A DNA stretch of 64,000 bases from Gammaproteobacteria bacterium (GTDB lineage: Bacteria > Pseudomonadota > Gammaproteobacteria > Pseudomonadales > Pseudohongiellaceae): assembly GCA_009844085.1 (NCBI GenBank), contig VYCF01000072.1, positions 124,001-188,000 on the forward strand. The letters are read 5' to 3'. Under the pieces are notes generated by a model that searched no databases, was not told where the DNA came from, and was given only the letters and a program-made list of their open reading frames with translations. Position 1 is the stretch's first letter. Each line of letters opens with the position of its first letter. Below, in pieces: positions 48,101-58,156 of the stretch. The translations under genes were made by a program, and so were the position numbers.

Positions 48101-50050
48101 TTGCGCTCGCTGACGGTTGCCTCCGCGGGTCATGTCGATCATGGCAAGACCCTGCTCGTGCGCAATCTGACCGGAGTCGATACCGACACGCTTGCGGAGG
48201 AGAAAAAACGGGGCCTGTCGATCAATCTCGGCTTCGCCTACAAGCGATATGAAGCGGACGGACACGATTGTCTGCTTGGCTTCGTAGACGTTCCGGGGCA
48301 TATCGACTTCATCGGCAACATGCTCGCCGGCGTGGGCGCGGTCGACGCCGCCCTGCTCGTCGTCGCCGCGGACGATGGCGTCATGCCCCAGACCATCGAG
48401 CATGCGGCAATACTCGACCTGCTCGATATCCGCTCGGGTTGCGTCGCGCTCACCAAGATCGATCGAGCCAGCAAGACCCGGCTGAACAAGGTCAAGGCCG
48501 AAGTGCGCGAACTGCTCGCCGGCGGCGGGCTCGCCGGAGCGCCGGTGTTCCCGGTCTCCAATCTCGACGGCGGCGGCATCGACCGCCTGACCGGTTTCCT
48601 GCACCAACTGTTGCAGACGAAATACCGGCGCGCGCAACTCGCTGAGAACCGCATGTTCCGTTTTCTCATCGATCGCAGTTTCAGTGTGCGCGGCATCGGC
48701 GCGGTGGTCACGGGAAGTTGCCGCGCGGGCGAGGCGGCGCCGGGCCGTTCCCTGTTGCATAGCGGCAGCGGCGACGAGACGCGCATTCGCGGGATCCGGG
48801 TTCACCAGGAAGACCGCGATCAATTGCAGCAAGGCGAACGCGCGGCGCTCAATATTGCGATTGAGCAAAGCCTCGCCGGCCGCGGCGACTGGCTGCTCGA
48901 TGCTCGCTTGCGCCATCCGGTCACGCGCTTCGATGCGCGCCTGCGCCTGCTTCCGGGAACGGCCGAACCGCGGCCGAATACGCGCTACCACTTACATGTC
49001 GGCGCCAGTCATCATCTCGTGACCCTGCGCCGTCTTGGCCCCGACCTCAAGAAAGACGACTTTTTCCAGGTGAAGACCCGGGACCCGGTGCATGTGTTAT
49101 ACGGCGACCGCTTCATCCTGCGCGACCCCGCCGCCAGTCATACCCTAGGCGGCGGTTCGGTGATCGACATTTTCGTGCCGGCCCGCGGCCGCGATACCGG
49201 GGAGCGGCTGGCGATACTCGCCGCCATGGATCAGGAACCCGAAGCGGCGTGCAAGGCATTGACACGGCTCCTGCCCGACGGGCTCGACTTCGACCGGTTC
49301 AGCCTGTGCCGTAATCTCGGCGCTGCGGCTGTTGCAGAGATTACCGGGAAACTGCAACGGCCCCCGGAGAACTGCATCGCATTGACCGCGGAGGCAAGCG
49401 AATATCCCCTGCTGCTCAGCCAGGAACACTACCGGCGGCATCGGGACGCGGTGCTTTCCGCCCTTGCCGGACATCATCGCGCCCACCCCGACCGCCAGGG
49501 CGTGGGCGAATCGCAATTGACGCGCGTGACCGAATTGCGAACCTCTCGTCCCCTGTTGAAGGCGCTTGTCGCGAAATTGCTTGAGGAGGGGGCGATCGCC
49601 CGCAGCGGCTCACTCTTGCATCTGCCCGGCCATAGCACACGCCTGGGCGAGCAGGTCGAAAATCTCCTGCGCAAATTGCGGCCCATTCTGCAAAAGGCGG
49701 GCACGGTTCCGCCGCGCACGCGCGAACTGGCGGAAATGACCGGATTGCCTTTGGCCGCATTGGAAAAAGCCCTGCGCCAGGCGGAAATATCGAATCGGCT
49801 CGTGAAGGTGGCCGACAATCGGCACTACCTGCCCGAAACGATTCGCGAACTCGCCGCGCTGGTGGAGAAGCTGGCTGGCGGCCCTGGCGGAAAACAAGGC
49901 TTCTCCGTGATCGATTTTCGCGATGCGAGCGGTATCGGCCGCAATCTGTGCATCGAGATTCTCGAGTATTTCGACGGCATTGGTTACACGCGCCGGGAAG
50001 ACAATCTCAGGTTCATGCGTACAAGCCGCGAGAAGCTGTTCGAACGATAA
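48101..50050 (+). CDS. selB: selenocysteine-specific elongation factor SelB
   Basis: 649 residues. EF-Tu-like GTPase that brings Sec-tRNA to UGA codons. G1 AGHVDHGKT, the SelB-type EEKKRGLSINLGFAY, G3 DVPGH and G4 TKID are present; the C-terminal winged helices that bind the SECIS hairpin end in RNLCIEILEYFDGIGYTRR. The start is TTG at 48101, the only start codon that keeps the G1 motif near the N-terminus. Cotranscribed with lactate permease, 14.5 kb from selA, whereas selA and selB are often adjacent. Confidence 0.95.
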   Translation: MRSLTVASAGHVDHGKTLLVRNLTGVDTDTLAEEKKRGLSINLGFAYKRYEADGHDCLLGFVDVPGHIDFIGNMLAGVGAVDAALLVVAADDGVMPQTIEHAAILDLLDIRSGCVALTKIDRASKTRLNKVKAEVRELLAGGGLAGAPVFPVSNLDGGGIDRLTGFLHQLLQTKYRRAQLAENRMFRFLIDRSFSVRGIGAVVTGSCRAGEAAPGRSLLHSGSGDETRIRGIRVHQEDRDQLQQGERAALNIAIEQSLAGRGDWLLDARLRHPVTRFDARLRLLPGTAEPRPNTRYHLHVGASHHLVTLRRLGPDLKKDDFFQVKTRDPVHVLYGDRFILRDPAASHTLGGGSVIDIFVPARGRDTGERLAILAAMDQEPEAACKALTRLLPDGLDFDRFSLCRNLGAAAVAEITGKLQRPPENCIALTAEASEYPLLLSQEHYRRHRDAVLSALAGHHRAHPDRQGVGESQLTRVTELRTSRPLLKALVAKLLEEGAIARSGSLLHLPGHSTRLGEQVENLLRKLRPILQKAGTVPPRTRELAEMTGLPLAALEKALRQAEISNRLVKVADNRHYLPETIRELAALVEKLAGGPGGKQGFSVIDFRDASGIGRNLCIEILEYFDGIGYTRREDNLRFMRTSREKLFER

Positions 50051-50133
50051 ATTTCCTTTACGGTTACCGGCGAAAACTGTAGTCTAGCGGCGCTTTTGAA
50101 TGACGGCGAAATTCACTGGGCATACAACAAGAA

Positions 50134-51609
50134 ATGGGTCAGGAAATCACCAATTTCGAATTCAGCGGTGAAGAATTCCAGCACTTCGGAGAAAGGCTGC
50201 GCGCCAATCTCGAAGCGCTCGATTTGCTGTTGCAAAGACCGGATTTCGGCGAAGGCGATCTGACGTTCGGCGCTGAGCTTGAATTGTATATCGTGGACCC
50301 CGAGGGCCAGCCCCTGCACGTAAACCAGGAGATCATCGCCGAACTCGACGACCCGCAACTTACCCTGGAACTGAATCGCTACAATCTCGAATACAATTTT
50401 AGCCCCTGCCACATTTCCGACCGCTGTTTCCACAATACCCAGCAGGAAGCGCTCGCCGCCATCGACAAGATCAATGCCTGCGCGGCGCAATGGAACGGCT
50501 CGGTGGTGCCCGTGGGCATTTTGCCGACCTTGCAGCAGTCCGATATCGGCTACCAGGCGATGACCAAGTTGCCGCGCTTCGAGGCCCTGACCCGGGAACT
50601 GACCCATATCCGCGGCGGCCCTTTCACCATCGCCATCAGCGGCGCAGACACCTTGCAACTCGCCATGGACGACGTGACGCTGGAAGGCGCCAATACCTCG
50701 TTCCAGATTCACCTGCGCGTACCGCCGAAGGAATACGCCGAGTTTTATAACGCCGCCCAGTTGATCACGCCGCTGGTCGTGGCGCTGGCGGCCAATTCGC
50801 CTACCCTGTTCGGCCACCGCCTGTGGCAGGAAACGCGCATACCACTGTTCAAGCAGTCGATCGACTGTCGGCCGATCGACGGCATGCATCCCATCCCCGC
50901 CCGGGTCAACTTCGGCAACAACTGGGTTCGCACCAGCGCGTTCGAACTGTTCGCCGAGGCAGCCATGCTCTACCGCCCGATCTTCGCTACCTGCGACGAT
51001 GAGGACTCGGTGGCGGTGGCCAGATCCGGCGGCGTTCCTTCCTTGCACGAGTTGCGCATGCAACAGGGTTCGATCTGGCTCTGGAACCGGCCGGTTTACG
51101 ATCCCGCCGAAGGCGGCCATCTGCGTATCGAATTCCGCGCCCTGCCGGCGGGACCCAGCCTGGTCGACATGCTGGCCAACGCGGTACTCGCCATCGGTCT
51201 GACCAAGGTCATGCAGGAACACATCAGCGAGCTGTTGCCCGCGATCCCCTTCAACTATTGCACCGCGAATTTCTATCGGGCCGCCCAGAACGGTCTCGAA
51301 GCGGACCTGTTCTGGCCTTCGGCGACCCAGATCGAGCCGGAGTACTTCCCGGTGCCTGCCCTGCTGGAGAAACTGCTGCCGCGGGTACCGGAAAAGCTCG
51401 CCGCGATGGGCTTCCGCGAAGACGACTTCATGCCCCTGCTCGACATCGTCGAGGAACGGCTCGCCGCGCGCAAGACGGGAGCGCGCTGGCAACTCGAGAA
51501 AGTTGCCGAACTGCGCCGCGACATGCACAAGCGCGAAGCGCTGATCGAGATGCTCAAGCAATATCGCGCCAACAGCGCCGCGAATATTCCGGTGGCGAGA
51601 TGGAAGTAG
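50134..51609 (+). CDS. GCS2-family carboxylate-amine ligase
   Basis: 491 residues. The glutamate-cysteine ligase type 2 fold is indicated by TFGAELELYIVDP (E46/E48 region), LELNRYNLEYNFSP, GNTSFQIHLRVP-like ANTSFQIHLR and LRIEFRALPAGPS. Members form peptide-like gamma-glutamyl or similar amide bonds with ATP; true substrates are known for few. It overlaps by 10 bases an AstE/aspartoacylase-type hydrolase, so a ligase and a deacylase are made together. Function of the pair is unknown. Confidence 0.82.
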   Translation: MGQEITNFEFSGEEFQHFGERLRANLEALDLLLQRPDFGEGDLTFGAELELYIVDPEGQPLHVNQEIIAELDDPQLTLELNRYNLEYNFSPCHISDRCFHNTQQEALAAIDKINACAAQWNGSVVPVGILPTLQQSDIGYQAMTKLPRFEALTRELTHIRGGPFTIAISGADTLQLAMDDVTLEGANTSFQIHLRVPPKEYAEFYNAAQLITPLVVALAANSPTLFGHRLWQETRIPLFKQSIDCRPIDGMHPIPARVNFGNNWVRTSAFELFAEAAMLYRPIFATCDDEDSVAVARSGGVPSLHELRMQQGSIWLWNRPVYDPAEGGHLRIEFRALPAGPSLVDMLANAVLAIGLTKVMQEHISELLPAIPFNYCTANFYRAAQNGLEADLFWPSATQIEPEYFPVPALLEKLLPRVPEKLAAMGFREDDFMPLLDIVEERLAARKTGARWQLEKVAELRRDMHKREALIEMLKQYRANSAANIPVARWK

Positions 51610-52652
51610 TGCGCACGGAACCCGAAAGCGAAACAAGGGAACTGTTTCATCACTGGCGGGATCCGGACCCTCATTCACTCGGCGGCAGCGCGCTGGATTT
51701 CCTGCATCGCCTGCACGGGCCGACCTGCATTCATCTGAGCGGCAACGACGGCAGCCGTTGCCGCGCGGTCACGACGCTGATGCACGGCAACGAACCGGGC
51801 GGACTTTACGCGCTCTATGAATTGCTGCGGCTCGGCCTGCGTCCGGCGGTGAACATGATCTGTTTCGTACCCTCGGTCGACGCGGCCAAGCAGGCGCCGG
51901 GCTTCGTCTATCGCATGCTGCCCCACAACAAGGATCTGAACCGCTGCTTCACGCCTCCATACGGGGATACCGAAGTGGATCATCTCGCGCGGGAAATGAT
52001 GGCGCTGATCGAGTCCGCGCGGCCGGAATGCGTGGTCGATATCCATAACACTTCAGGCTCAAGCCCTTCCTTCGGCATCAGCACGGTCATGGCGCCGAGC
52101 CACGCGGCGCTGATTTCGCTGTTCACCCATCGCATGATCGTCACCGACCTGCGGCTCGGATCGCTGATGGAGCGCACACACGCCGACATGCCCATCGTCA
52201 CGATCGAATGCGGCGGCGCCGAGGACCGCGAATCGGCGCTGCTCGCCGGCGAGGGGCTGACGCGTTTTTTCACTTTCGACAACGTGCTGGAAGCGAGTCC
52301 CGCCGAGATGTCACTTGAGTATTTCCACCACCCCATGCGGCTGGAGTTGGCCGAAGGCAGCGAGATCGCATACGGCGAACACAGTCTGCTCGAAGACGGA
52401 GTGACCTTGCTGCCGTCGGTGGAGAATCACAATTTCGGCCACGTCGGACCCGACACCCTGCTCGGTTTCGTATCCGGGGAACTGGCGGAGAATTTGCGCG
52501 TACGCAACGGCAACGGGACGACGCCGGTGAGCGAGTATTTCCGCCTGGTGGAAGGCCGCCTTTATCCCGGCCGCAAGCTGAAACTCTTCATGGTGACGAC
52601 CAACCCCGAGATCGCCCGTAAAGACTGCATGTTTTATCTGACGGAACTGTAA
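51600..52652 (+). CDS. succinylglutamate desuccinylase/aspartoacylase (M14-like) family protein
   Basis: 350 residues from ATG 51600, within the end of the ligase gene. Zinc site of the AstE/AspA group: HGNEPGG (His and Glu) and, later, VVDIHNTSG (His); TIECGGAE carries the likely catalytic Glu. Enzymes of this family remove acyl groups from amino acids or related compounds. Coupling to a GCS2 ligase suggests opposing or successive steps on one amide-bonded metabolite, as inference. PiT gene follows after 20 bases. Confidence 0.82.
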   Translation: MEVVRTEPESETRELFHHWRDPDPHSLGGSALDFLHRLHGPTCIHLSGNDGSRCRAVTTLMHGNEPGGLYALYELLRLGLRPAVNMICFVPSVDAAKQAPGFVYRMLPHNKDLNRCFTPPYGDTEVDHLAREMMALIESARPECVVDIHNTSGSSPSFGISTVMAPSHAALISLFTHRMIVTDLRLGSLMERTHADMPIVTIECGGAEDRESALLAGEGLTRFFTFDNVLEASPAEMSLEYFHHPMRLELAEGSEIAYGEHSLLEDGVTLLPSVENHNFGHVGPDTLLGFVSGELAENLRVRNGNGTTPVSEYFRLVEGRLYPGRKLKLFMVTTNPEIARKDCMFYLTEL

Positions 52653-52672
52653 CAAGTCGAACAGGAACGACC

Positions 52673-53944
52673 ATGTCTGAAATCATCGCTCAATACGGCA
52701 CGATTTTTCTCGCCATGGCCGTAATTTTCGGCTTCTTCATGGCCTGGGGAGTAGGCGCCAACGACGTCGCCAACGCCATGGGCACCTCGGTCGGCGCCCG
52801 GGCGATCACCATCAGGCAGGCAGTCCTCATCGCGATGGTGTTTGAGTTCGCCGGCGCCGCGCTTGCCGGCGGCGAGGTCACCGAAACCGTTCGCAGCGGC
52901 ATCATCAGCCTGGAAAACTCGGGACTCGAACAGAATCCCGAATTGCTCGTGTACGGAATGTTGTCATCTCTGCTGGCCGCCGGCGTATGGTTGCTGGTCG
53001 CTACCCAGCGCGGCTGGCCGGTATCGACGACCCACTCCATAGTGGGCGCGATCGTCGGTTTCGCGGTGGTCGGAATTTCACTGGATTCGGTTAACTGGGG
53101 CCAGGTCGGCTCCATCGCCGCGAGCTGGGTCGTTTCGCCGGTGTTCTCCGGCTTGATCGCGTTGTTGCTTTTCCTCAGTGTCCAGAAGCTCGTTCTCGAC
53201 ACCGAAGATCCATTGGCCAACGCCAGGCGTTATGTGCCGTGGTACATCTTTCTCGTTGGATTCGTCATTTCCACGATGACCATGATCAAGGGCCTCAGCC
53301 GAACTGGACTGGAACTCAATCTGGCGCAGACTTTGTTCACCGCCACCGTCATCGGCTTCATCACCATGGGCCTGGGCATCTTGTTGCTGCGAAGACTGGC
53401 GCTGGATGTGGAGGATGAAGGACACGAACTCGACAACCTGGAGAAGGTTTTCGGCGTGTTAATGGTGTTCACGGCCTGCTCGATGGCCTTCGCCCACGGC
53501 TCGAACGACGTCGCCAACGCCATCGGCCCGCTTGCGGCAGTAGTCGGCGTAGTGCAAACAGGCGGCGTATTTGCCCAGGAATCCTCCGTACCCTATTGGA
53601 TTCTGCTCCTCGGCGGCGCCGGCATCGTCCTCGGCCTGGCGACCTGGGGCTATCGCGTAATCATGACCATCGGCCGCAAAATAACGCATCTGACTCCGAG
53701 CCGGGGATTCGCCGCCGAGTTGGCGGCGGCCACCACCGTGGTGATCGCCTCGGGCACGGGCATCCCGGTGTCAACGACTCATACCCTGGTGGGCGCGGTG
53801 CTCGGCGTGGGGCTGGCGAAGGGCATCAGCGCGCTCAACCTCGGCGTGGTTGGCCGCATCATCCTGTCCTGGCTCATCACCCTCCCCGTCGGCGCCGTGC
53901 TGTCGATAACCTTCTTCTTTATCTTTCGGGCCATGTTTGGGTGA
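52673..53944 (+). CDS. PiT-family inorganic phosphate transporter
   Basis: 423 residues with about 10-11 spans and the internal duplication of PHO-4 proteins: GVGANDVANAMGTSVG near the N-terminus and HGSNDVANAIGPLAAV in the second half, each followed by PVSTTHS/T motifs. Low-affinity phosphate uptake with a cation. AGGA precedes the ATG. Last gene of the 46.3-53.9 kb plus-strand run; converges on the acylase gene. Confidence 0.93.
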   Translation: MSEIIAQYGTIFLAMAVIFGFFMAWGVGANDVANAMGTSVGARAITIRQAVLIAMVFEFAGAALAGGEVTETVRSGIISLENSGLEQNPELLVYGMLSSLLAAGVWLLVATQRGWPVSTTHSIVGAIVGFAVVGISLDSVNWGQVGSIAASWVVSPVFSGLIALLLFLSVQKLVLDTEDPLANARRYVPWYIFLVGFVISTMTMIKGLSRTGLELNLAQTLFTATVIGFITMGLGILLLRRLALDVEDEGHELDNLEKVFGVLMVFTACSMAFAHGSNDVANAIGPLAAVVGVVQTGGVFAQESSVPYWILLLGGAGIVLGLATWGYRVIMTIGRKITHLTPSRGFAAELAAATTVVIASGTGIPVSTTHTLVGAVLGVGLAKGISALNLGVVGRIILSWLITLPVGAVLSITFFFIFRAMFG

Positions 53945-53964
53945 GGCCCGGTCGGCAAAGCCGT

Positions 53965-56172
53965 TCAGATTCTCGGCTCGATTTCCGTTCGCGACTCGAT
54001 ATTGCCCGCCAGGTCCTCCGGCAGCCACCAACTCGGCTTGAGTTCGCGATCCGAAAATACGGTTTCGGACTGGTCACTGTAGTGCGGCGAATCGGGGCGA
54101 TCGGACTGGCCGGTGGGCAGGTAAAGCCAACTCTGGATCGGTTCGGAGAGCACGACGATCTGTGTTGAAGTTTGTCCTCTTACGCCGTGCCTTTCGAAAT
54201 TCTCGTTCGGTCCGGTGTAACCCATGGTGCGCAAGGTAGTCAGTCCCAGATCGTCGCCGCCGCCACCGCCGACGGGCCAGCCAACGCCGTCACGCCCGGC
54301 CTTGAAAACGCGGCCCCAGGGCTGCGCCGTATCGCCAAGTTCAGACCGCATGCGATCCAGGCCCGCGAGCCAGGCCTCGCGCACGGCAGTCAGTTGTTCG
54401 TCGTCAAGCTCGATCTGCCGTGGCTGCCGCTGTTCGACGATGGCGTAATGATCGTCGACAACAGCCCGTATTTCGGGGCCGGCCTCACTTTCGTTCAGCG
54501 CGGTGCGCCAGTAGTAATACTTGAGCGCGGCGGTGCTGTCCCTGGTGATCTGCCCGTCCCAATCGAGCATTTCGGCCAACTCGGCCGAAGCCGGGACGTC
54601 CGCTGCCGTCAGCACTTCGACCCAGCGCTGAAATCCGAAGGGCTGCACGTCGACTGCGTATGCGAGCGCTTCCTCGATGGTCACGTCGTCGTCCTGGCTC
54701 AGAATCTCGATGGCGCGGGCGCCGCGCTGGTTGATCCAGCCGTCCCGCGACGGACCGTAATCCGCGCTGGAAAAGAGATAGTCAACCTGCGCATCCAGCG
54801 AAAACGGAGAATCGGGAATCATGGCGTCGGGCGGGATATTGCAGTTCTGCATGTATCCCGCCGCGGGATTGAGCACCTGGAGATGGTCCTCGGCGGGATG
54901 GAATCCCTGCCATTCGGTGGCCGAGGTGTTGCCGTCGACGGGTAGTGACCAATCGTAGGCAAGATCCCGAACCGGAACCCGGCCCGTGCGCTGGTAGTAG
55001 ATGTTGCCGCTGGTGTCCGCGACCATGACGTTCTGCGGAAACATCGACAATGTTTCGCAGGCGGCGACGGCACCGGTGTAATCCTCGGCGAAATTGAGGA
55101 ATTCCCAGGCGCGGTTGCGATTCGTACTGGAATCGTATGCCATGCGCGCCGCGTACGCGACGCCTTCGCCGCGCGCGATGATGGGGCCGTGATGCGAGGC
55201 TTCCCAGACATAGTCGCGGCTGCTGCCGTCCGGGAACGGGAACGATACGGTGAACTGTTCGATCTCGCGCCATTCATCGTCGAAGAGGTAGCGGTCGGGA
55301 TCTTCCGGGTCGAGTTCGATTTCGTAGACGTCCGCCGTGTCGGGGCCGCCGGTGGTCATCGCCCATGCAACGTTTTCGTTATGGCCGAGGCCGATATAAG
55401 GCGCCCCCGGCAGGCCCACGCCGCTGCCCCGCAGTTCACCGGCGTGAATGCGCATTTCCCAGAAGCGGCTGACGCCGAACCAGGCCAGATGCGGATCGAT
55501 CAGCAGGATGGCGTCGCCGCTTTCCGTGCGCGACGGACTGACCGCCCATTGATTCGAGGCGCGCGCCGTGACGATAAAGTCCGGATCGACGCCGCTGCGC
55601 CGCAGGTCGCCCATCGCCTCGTCGATCGACCAGTTGTAGAGAAACATGCGGCCGAAGGCGTCGATCATCTCCGGGGTGACAGCGGGATGATTCCACCAGG
55701 GAGGCACGTCGTCGGGATTCGCGCGGTAAAAGTCGGTGATACCGTTGGCGAACGCGATGAGGCGGCTGCGTTCGGTTTCGGTCATGTCGGCGACCGACAA
55801 CCCGGCATTGCGCATGTGTCCGAACATGTGCGAGATCAGCGAAGGCTGCACGCCGCCCTCGCCGGCGATTTCGGTCAACTCGCCGAGGGCGATCTTCAGA
55901 TTCATGAGCAATTGTGCGGGCCGATCCTCGGCCTGGGCCCAGCCCTGGGCGTAAAGGCCGGCTTCGACGGTCGGGGCATAGATATGCGGCACGCCGAAAC
56001 TGTCGCGATAGATCACGGTCCTGCCCGCGTCCTCGCCCTGCCCCGGCAGCGACGCGGTTGCAGTCTCCGCGCCCTGGGCCGAGTCTTGCGAAGTCGCCGG
56101 CGCCGGACGGTCGCAGGCGGCCAGAAGCAATGCACACAGTGCGGCGCACAGCGCGATCGGCAATAATCTCAT
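53965..56172 (-). CDS. penicillin acylase-type lipoprotein (Ntn hydrolase)
   Basis: 735 residues. Lipobox LLLAAC (C20) predicts a lipoprotein. The penicillin-amidase fold is seen in FGVPHIYA, QAEDRPAQLL and the new N-terminus after autocleavage, S206 in RASNQWAVSP, where Gly often precedes the Ser but Ala is found here. Others are LLIDPHLAW, HNENVAWAMTTGG and a C-terminal GGGGDDLG. Relatives cleave penicillins or acyl-homoserine lactones, so quorum quenching is possible. Divergent from the M48 protease gene. Confidence 0.87.
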   Translation of the reverse strand: MRLLPIALCAALCALLLAACDRPAPATSQDSAQGAETATASLPGQGEDAGRTVIYRDSFGVPHIYAPTVEAGLYAQGWAQAEDRPAQLLMNLKIALGELTEIAGEGGVQPSLISHMFGHMRNAGLSVADMTETERSRLIAFANGITDFYRANPDDVPPWWNHPAVTPEMIDAFGRMFLYNWSIDEAMGDLRRSGVDPDFIVTARASNQWAVSPSRTESGDAILLIDPHLAWFGVSRFWEMRIHAGELRGSGVGLPGAPYIGLGHNENVAWAMTTGGPDTADVYEIELDPEDPDRYLFDDEWREIEQFTVSFPFPDGSSRDYVWEASHHGPIIARGEGVAYAARMAYDSSTNRNRAWEFLNFAEDYTGAVAACETLSMFPQNVMVADTSGNIYYQRTGRVPVRDLAYDWSLPVDGNTSATEWQGFHPAEDHLQVLNPAAGYMQNCNIPPDAMIPDSPFSLDAQVDYLFSSADYGPSRDGWINQRGARAIEILSQDDDVTIEEALAYAVDVQPFGFQRWVEVLTAADVPASAELAEMLDWDGQITRDSTAALKYYYWRTALNESEAGPEIRAVVDDHYAIVEQRQPRQIELDDEQLTAVREAWLAGLDRMRSELGDTAQPWGRVFKAGRDGVGWPVGGGGGDDLGLTTLRTMGYTGPNENFERHGVRGQTSTQIVVLSEPIQSWLYLPTGQSDRPDSPHYSDQSETVFSDRELKPSWWLPEDLAGNIESRTEIEPRI

Positions 56173-56335
56173 GATCCGATTCCCCGAAATGAACTTGCAG
56201 GCAGATTACGAACTAGCGGCGCGTGGATCAAGCAAAAGCAAAAACGTCCGGTCGACTTCAGCAATGACCGTGGCTAAAAAAACATCCCGTTTCAACATAC
56301 AATCGTGGCAGAAGAGGGATTGGAAGGGGACGATC

Positions 56336-57145
56336 ATGCGCCGCCTGATTTTCGCGATACCGTTGGCAATGTTCCTCGCGGCTTGCGCCACGAGTCCGAC
56401 CGGAAGAACGCAGTTGATGCTGGTGCCGCCGGATCTGGCGATCGACGAATCGCGTATGGCTTACGAGCAAACCCTGGGGGAACTGACCGACTCCGGGCAG
56501 ATGCTGTACGACCCCGCGCTCGCCGAGCGCGTCGAGCGCATCACCGGCCGGCTGGTGGCGGCAGCGGTGCAAACCTGGCCGCACACCGCGGGCTGGGAAT
56601 GGAGCGTGGTGCTGGTCGACGATCCCGAGATGGTCAACGCCTGGTGCATGGCCGGCGGGCGCATGGCGATTTACAGCGGCCTGGTAACCAAACTCGACCC
56701 GAGCGACGACGAACTGGCGCACGTTATGGGCCACGAAATCGCCCACGCAGTAGCGAATCACTCCGCCGAGCAGATGTCGCTTGCCATCCTGCAGGGTCTG
56801 GCGGTCCTGGCGATCGAGATCGAGACGGAGGACCGCGGCACGGCGACCGCGGCGGACATGCTGGCCACGGTCGCACTGGGTCTGCCGAACAGCCGCGGCG
56901 CGGAATACGAGGCCGATCAACTAGGCATGGAACTGGCGTACAAAGCCGGCTACGAGCCCGCAGCCGCGGTAACGCTCTGGGACAAGATGCGCGCCGAAGA
57001 CGGCGGGGCCGGCGTATTACAGTTCCTCAGCACACATCCGAATCCCGATAACCGCGCCGCCCGCCTCGCCATCCAGGCCGATCAACTCCGCAACCAGCCC
57101 CCGCCCCGGCCGCCGCAACCGTACCCGGTGCGAATTCATCCGTGA
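56336..57145 (+). CDS. M48-family metalloprotease lipoprotein
   Basis: 269 residues from the ATG at 56336, which has GGAAGGGGA upstream and begins a signal peptide with lipobox LAAC. The zinc motif HEIAH lies in VMGHEIAHAVANH, with the third ligand in the EYEADQLG segment. Similar in size and layout to LoiP/YcaL-type periplasmic M48 proteases, which deal with damaged outer-membrane proteins. A frame from 56171 has a non-coding-looking N-terminus. Proline-rich tail. Confidence 0.9.
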   Translation: MRRLIFAIPLAMFLAACATSPTGRTQLMLVPPDLAIDESRMAYEQTLGELTDSGQMLYDPALAERVERITGRLVAAAVQTWPHTAGWEWSVVLVDDPEMVNAWCMAGGRMAIYSGLVTKLDPSDDELAHVMGHEIAHAVANHSAEQMSLAILQGLAVLAIEIETEDRGTATAADMLATVALGLPNSRGAEYEADQLGMELAYKAGYEPAAAVTLWDKMRAEDGGAGVLQFLSTHPNPDNRAARLAIQADQLRNQPPPRPPQPYPVRIHP

Positions 57146-57292
57146 GGGCACCTCTAAATCCGATTGGGATATCGACAATGGCCCGCACCAGCAAGGTAAA
57201 CCGGTGATTCAATTGGCCAAGTCAGACCCTACTCTGCACCTGAAGGTCCGCTTTCGGTAAACTATACTGCCGCCAGCGCAAGGGAAGCGCTT

Positions 57293-57532
57293 GTGATTGT
57301 GCAGAACCGCGACGGCGAAACCATGGACAAAACCCTGCATTTCGAGACCGGCGAAAACGGCAGCATCATTCCCATAAGCTGGACGGCGAAATATGCCCGC
57401 GCGGAAGAACTGTCCGCCGCGTTTACGAGATTCTTCCCACTGAGCAAGACAAACGTTATTGAAGAACAGCCTGCGCGGAATCGTTGCAGCCAATTTGAGC
57501 GGGAGCGAACGCCGCCGCGGATTAACATATGA
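57293..57532 (+). CDS. possible small protein, unrecognised
   Basis: 79 residues from GTG 57293, or 69 from ATG 57323. Codon use in the first 45 residues is like real genes here, while the tail is less convincing, so it may be a gene remnant. No signal peptide or known motif. The surrounding 57146-57563 holds nothing else that I can support. Confidence 0.3.
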   Translation: MIVQNRDGETMDKTLHFETGENGSIIPISWTAKYARAEELSAAFTRFFPLSKTNVIEEQPARNRCSQFERERTPPRINI

Positions 57533-57563
57533 GCTGGGGCGCTAATTTTGCTTTACGGGCGAT

Positions 57564-57866
57564 CTAGCTGTTCGCTGATACGCATGTGGCACGCGCTTCG
57601 GCTATCAGCCCTTGGTACATCCACGGATACGGATAACCTCGCGCCGCCTCAAGCCTCAATCCATAGACCGACATGACTCCGGCAGTGAGTGCTATCACTG
57701 TTTGTTCTATGGTTCTGTCAGCGGGCGGGTCAATTCCCAACGCTGCTAAGTCGGCCATGCACGGTAAAACAATGTGACGTTGAACTTCCTCCTGTAGTGT
57801 TAGTCTTGGCGTTGTCTCACAAGCAACAGCGGCTAGACACAGGCTTGCGGAAAACAATCGAATCAT
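57564..57866 (-). CDS. small lipoprotein, unrecognised
   Basis: 100 residues. MIRLFSASLCLAAVAC is a clear lipoprotein signal, and the mature part has two further cysteines. Its signal resembles that of the YecR-like lipoprotein 0.7 kb upstream (MIRVIAASLLCLAGC), and the bases around both start codons are alike, so the two may be related by local duplication. Function unknown. Confidence 0.6.
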   Translation of the reverse strand: MIRLFSASLCLAAVACETTPRLTLQEEVQRHIVLPCMADLAALGIDPPADRTIEQTVIALTAGVMSVYGLRLEAARGYPYPWMYQGLIAEARATCVSANS

Positions 57867-57889
57867 CGGTTTCTATCTCGTTCTGGTAT

Positions 57890-58156
57890 TTATTCAGAAT
57901 TGGGCGGCGCGGCTAATCCGCTTTCCATTCGCCGCACCTTGACGAAGACGGGACTATCGGCCACTTGGTAGCCAGCTTCCCATTTGATTCGACTATCACG
58001 AACGGCGGATTCCTGCGACACATGACAAGATTTCCAGTATTCATGCCGTGGTAGTTTTCCGACTGCAACGGTTCGGCGAACTGACAATTCTGGCAAGTCT
58101 TGTTTTGGTAGGGATTTACTGTAGTTTTGTGTTATGGCCTTCTTGGGCCTGTGCAT
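57890..58156 (-). CDS. hypothetical small basic protein
   Basis: 88 residues, basic N-terminus, no signal or motif. The ATG lies 25 bases inside the end of the YecR-like gene. It fills the space between two lipoproteins in the same direction, but coding potential is weak. Confidence 0.3.
   Translation of the reverse strand: MHRPKKAITQNYSKSLPKQDLPELSVRRTVAVGKLPRHEYWKSCHVSQESAVRDSRIKWEAGYQVADSPVFVKVRRMESGLAAPPNSE

Noticed and set aside
50113..51678. 521-residue minus-strand frame
   Set aside because: Antisense of the GCS2 ligase gene; His/Gln/Arg-rich shadow.
57146..57300. possible selenoprotein with in-frame TGA
   Set aside because: Reading through TGA codons from ATG 57178 gives no recognisable Sec context or family.
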